64,000 nt of DNA from Methanomassiliicoccaceae archaeon COG_1. GTDB taxonomy: Archaea; Thermoplasmatota; Thermoplasmata; Methanomassiliicoccales; Methanomethylophilaceae. The translations under genes and the position numbers were made by a program. The stretch is taken from the NCBI GenBank assembly GCA_028561875.1, contig JAQQTI010000005.1, positions 1 through 64,000 on the forward strand, in the 5' to 3' direction. This document shows, piece after piece, positions 62,398 to 64,000 of the stretch. Under the pieces are notes generated by a model, which searched no databases, was not told the DNA's origin, and worked only from the letters and a program-made list of their open reading frames with translations. Positions within the stretch are counted from its first letter, which is position 1, and each line of letters begins with the position of its first letter.

Positions 62398-63908
62398 CCC
62401 GCTATCCTCGCGAGCGCGCCCATGTCCAGCCCCTTCTCGAAGCCATCTGCCAGGATGTCGAGGTTCCGGTCGACGTGCTCGTCATAGTCCTCTAAGTCTG
62501 CGGGCTCGGCCTCCCCGCCGCGGCCCTTCGCCTTCGACATGAAGAGGCGACGGAAGGCTGGCTTGTCGAACACCCCGTGCAGATACGTACCGTAAAGCAT
62601 CTCGTCCTCGCGAACGGAGCCCTCGAACTCGTCGGCGCAGCCGATGGCGGTGACCTTGAACAGCGGCTTCTCCCTCACTTCAGTGGTCCCCATGTGGATT
62701 TCGTAGCCTTCGACGTCACCTCCGCCATCGAGCAGCTCGCAATGGCGGCGGCGCGTGATCTTGGCATACCCCTCCCACGACGATTCGTTGTCGAAGAAGC
62801 CGAGCCCTTCGAGGTCGCGGGGCTCGCCACCCTCTATGCCGTTGGGGTCATGGAGGGCCACCCCCATCATCTGGTACCCTCCGCATATGCCTAGGATGGG
62901 GACCCTCCCGCGCATCTCCCCCAACACGGATGCGATGCCCGACTCCTTAAGCCACTCGAGGTCGCGGATGGTGTTCTTCGTCCCTGGAATTATTATCGCG
63001 TCGGCGGCGAGCACGCCCTCGGGCGTCTCGACGAAGTCGACGGTCGTATCCTGAAGATACAGCGGATCGATGTCGGTGAAATTCGCTATGCGGGGCAGCT
63101 TCACCACGGTTATGCGTGTTCCGCCGCTCCCCCGGCTCCCCGCCCTCCGGAACGCCTCGGAGTCCTCCTGCGGGAGGTCCACGTCCAAGTGCGGGATTAT
63201 CCCGACGACGGGCACACCCGTCAGCCTCTCCAACTCCTCTGCTCCGGGATGAATCCTACTCGGGTCCCCGCGTATGTTGTTTAGTATTATCCCCTTCACC
63301 CTCGCCCTGTCCCTGGGAGCCATGAGGGCGAGGGTGCCGACCACGTAAGCGAACGACCCTCCCCACTCCGCGTTGACCGTCAGCAGGACGTCGGCGTCGG
63401 CGATCTCCGCGGCCCGCATATTGGCTATGTCCCTGTCGTAGATGTTGATCTCCGCCGGGGACCCCGCGCCCTCCATGATGACGTAGTCGTAACGACCGAG
63501 GAGGTGCCCCATGTTCCTCTCTACTATCTCCCGGGCATGCTTCGGCACGAACTCGCCGTAGTAACCCCCGACGTCGTAATCGGCGAACGGCTCTCCCTCG
63601 ACCACAACCTGGGATACCACGTCCCCCTTCGGTTTGAGGAGGATGGGGTTCATGTGCACGTCGGCGTTGCGGAGGCCGGCAGCCTGCGCCTGGAGGCTCT
63701 GCGCCATGGCGATCTCCGCCCCGCGGACGGTGACGCGGGAGTTCAGACTCATGTTCTGGCTCTTGAACGGGGCGACGAGGTACCCACGGCGCATGAAGAT
63801 GCGGCAGAGGGCTGCCACCGCGAACGACTTCCCGGCATCGGAGGTGGCGCCCACTACCATGAGGGCCCTGCCCCTGTGCCAGAACCTCCTCTTGGCCTCG
63901 GGAAACAC
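62259..63908 (-). CDS. cobQ: Cobyric acid synthase
   Basis: 549 residues from GTG 63908. N-terminal ATPase half: GATSDAGKS, FKSQNMSLNS, MEGAGSPAEIN, GGSFAYVVG. C-terminal class I glutaminase half: LGICGGYQMMG (Cys nucleophile) and GTYLHGVFD (His). Amidates the b, d, e and g side chains of the corrin ring in cobalamin synthesis. Homology ends near residue 500; ~45 residues run on over the start of the CobQ paralogue. The frame is also open upstream to the window edge (LGLEAGDPRFLSE precedes the GTG), so the true start may lie outside or the gene may be fused to its upstream neighbour. Confidence 0.88.
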   Translation of the reverse strand: MFPEAKRRFWHRGRALMVVGATSDAGKSFAVAALCRIFMRRGYLVAPFKSQNMSLNSRVTVRGAEIAMAQSLQAQAAGLRNADVHMNPILLKPKGDVVSQVVVEGEPFADYDVGGYYGEFVPKHAREIVERNMGHLLGRYDYVIMEGAGSPAEINIYDRDIANMRAAEIADADVLLTVNAEWGGSFAYVVGTLALMAPRDRARVKGIILNNIRGDPSRIHPGAEELERLTGVPVVGIIPHLDVDLPQEDSEAFRRAGSRGSGGTRITVVKLPRIANFTDIDPLYLQDTTVDFVETPEGVLAADAIIIPGTKNTIRDLEWLKESGIASVLGEMRGRVPILGICGGYQMMGVALHDPNGIEGGEPRDLEGLGFFDNESSWEGYAKITRRRHCELLDGGGDVEGYEIHMGTTEVREKPLFKVTAIGCADEFEGSVREDEMLYGTYLHGVFDKPAFRRLFMSKAKGRGGEAEPADLEDYDEHVDRNLDILADGFEKGLDMGALARIAGWGERVPCCSWARPPALGRPPSTRHTAGISPRGVRGSSRSRPPTSP

Positions 63909-64000
63909 TTCGGAGAGGAACCTCGGGTCGCCGGCTTCGAGGCCCAGCTCCCTTATCCTCCCGTAAGCGAAGGCGACGACCCCGTCCCGGTGGCAGAACA

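Overview
This GC-rich 64 kb window reads as the chromosome of an archaeon, most likely a Thermoplasmatota methanogen of the Methanomassiliicoccales type. The sequence shows archaeal promoters: A/T boxes about 25-30 bases before many start codons, often without a leader. It also carries an XPD-type Fe-S helicase, an HdrD-like CCG/ferredoxin protein, cobyric acid synthases, a tRNA-Ser without an encoded CCA, and one gene that makes sense only if an in-frame UAG is read through, as expected in a pyrrolysine user. No methanogenesis marker or pyl gene lies in the window, so the order-level assignment is inference.

Bases 1-22,150 are dominated by five FecBCD/BtuFCD-type uptake cassettes, here called A (+), B (+), C (-), D (+) and E (-). 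Each is ordered substrate-binding protein (SBP), permease, ATPase. The five SBPs share an unusual design: an N-terminal membrane anchor, an Asp-rich linker, a two-loop dockerin-like module, then a periplasmic-binding domain. A 17-bp inverted repeat (TTGGAT-N5-ATCCAA) sits 8-10 bases before the start of SBPs A, B, D and E and next to the TATA box of SBP C. It also sits before a chimeric gene at the left edge, where an SBP leader is joined to the C-terminal part of PRPP synthetase. A hairpin separates SBP from permease in all five cassettes. Cassette C continues into a tandem-domain methyltransferase and a MATE exporter. A sixth cassette F (34.3-38.0 kb) has a plain SBP, a variant operator and an ATPase fused to a methyltransferase, so methyltransferases are tied to uptake twice.

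Bases 22-34 kb hold housekeeping and accessory genes: Sel1-repeat and SprT-like proteins, the overlapping set pdxY / GNAT / YgiQ-like radical SAM, a TPR-like protein with a flavin reductase-like protein, an XPD/DinG-like helicase, an MFS carrier, a BASS-family carrier and tRNA-Ser(UGA). Bases 38-51 kb hold a second Sel1 protein, a HPr-kinase-like P-loop protein with a membrane partner, a flavodoxin-like protein with a DUF1294 protein, a two-gene AAA15 ATPase + DUF4435 (PARIS-like) defence candidate, exonuclease VII (xseA/xseB), a catalytically dead DEDDh paralogue, the HdrD-like protein, a coiled-coil protein and a CARF-HTH regulator.

Bases 51-64 kb hold an AddB/AddA-like nuclease-helicase pair in which AddB contains the in-frame UAG, a CtpE-like P-type ATPase, an active DEDDh exonuclease, a small sulfur-carrier-like protein, a half-length CobQ paralogue and a full CobQ running to the right edge.

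A recurrent oddity is that many proteins lack a stop where their family ends and run on into a neighbour or its promoter. This may reflect stop-codon erosion, real fusions or residual assembly errors. It is flagged wherever it occurs.
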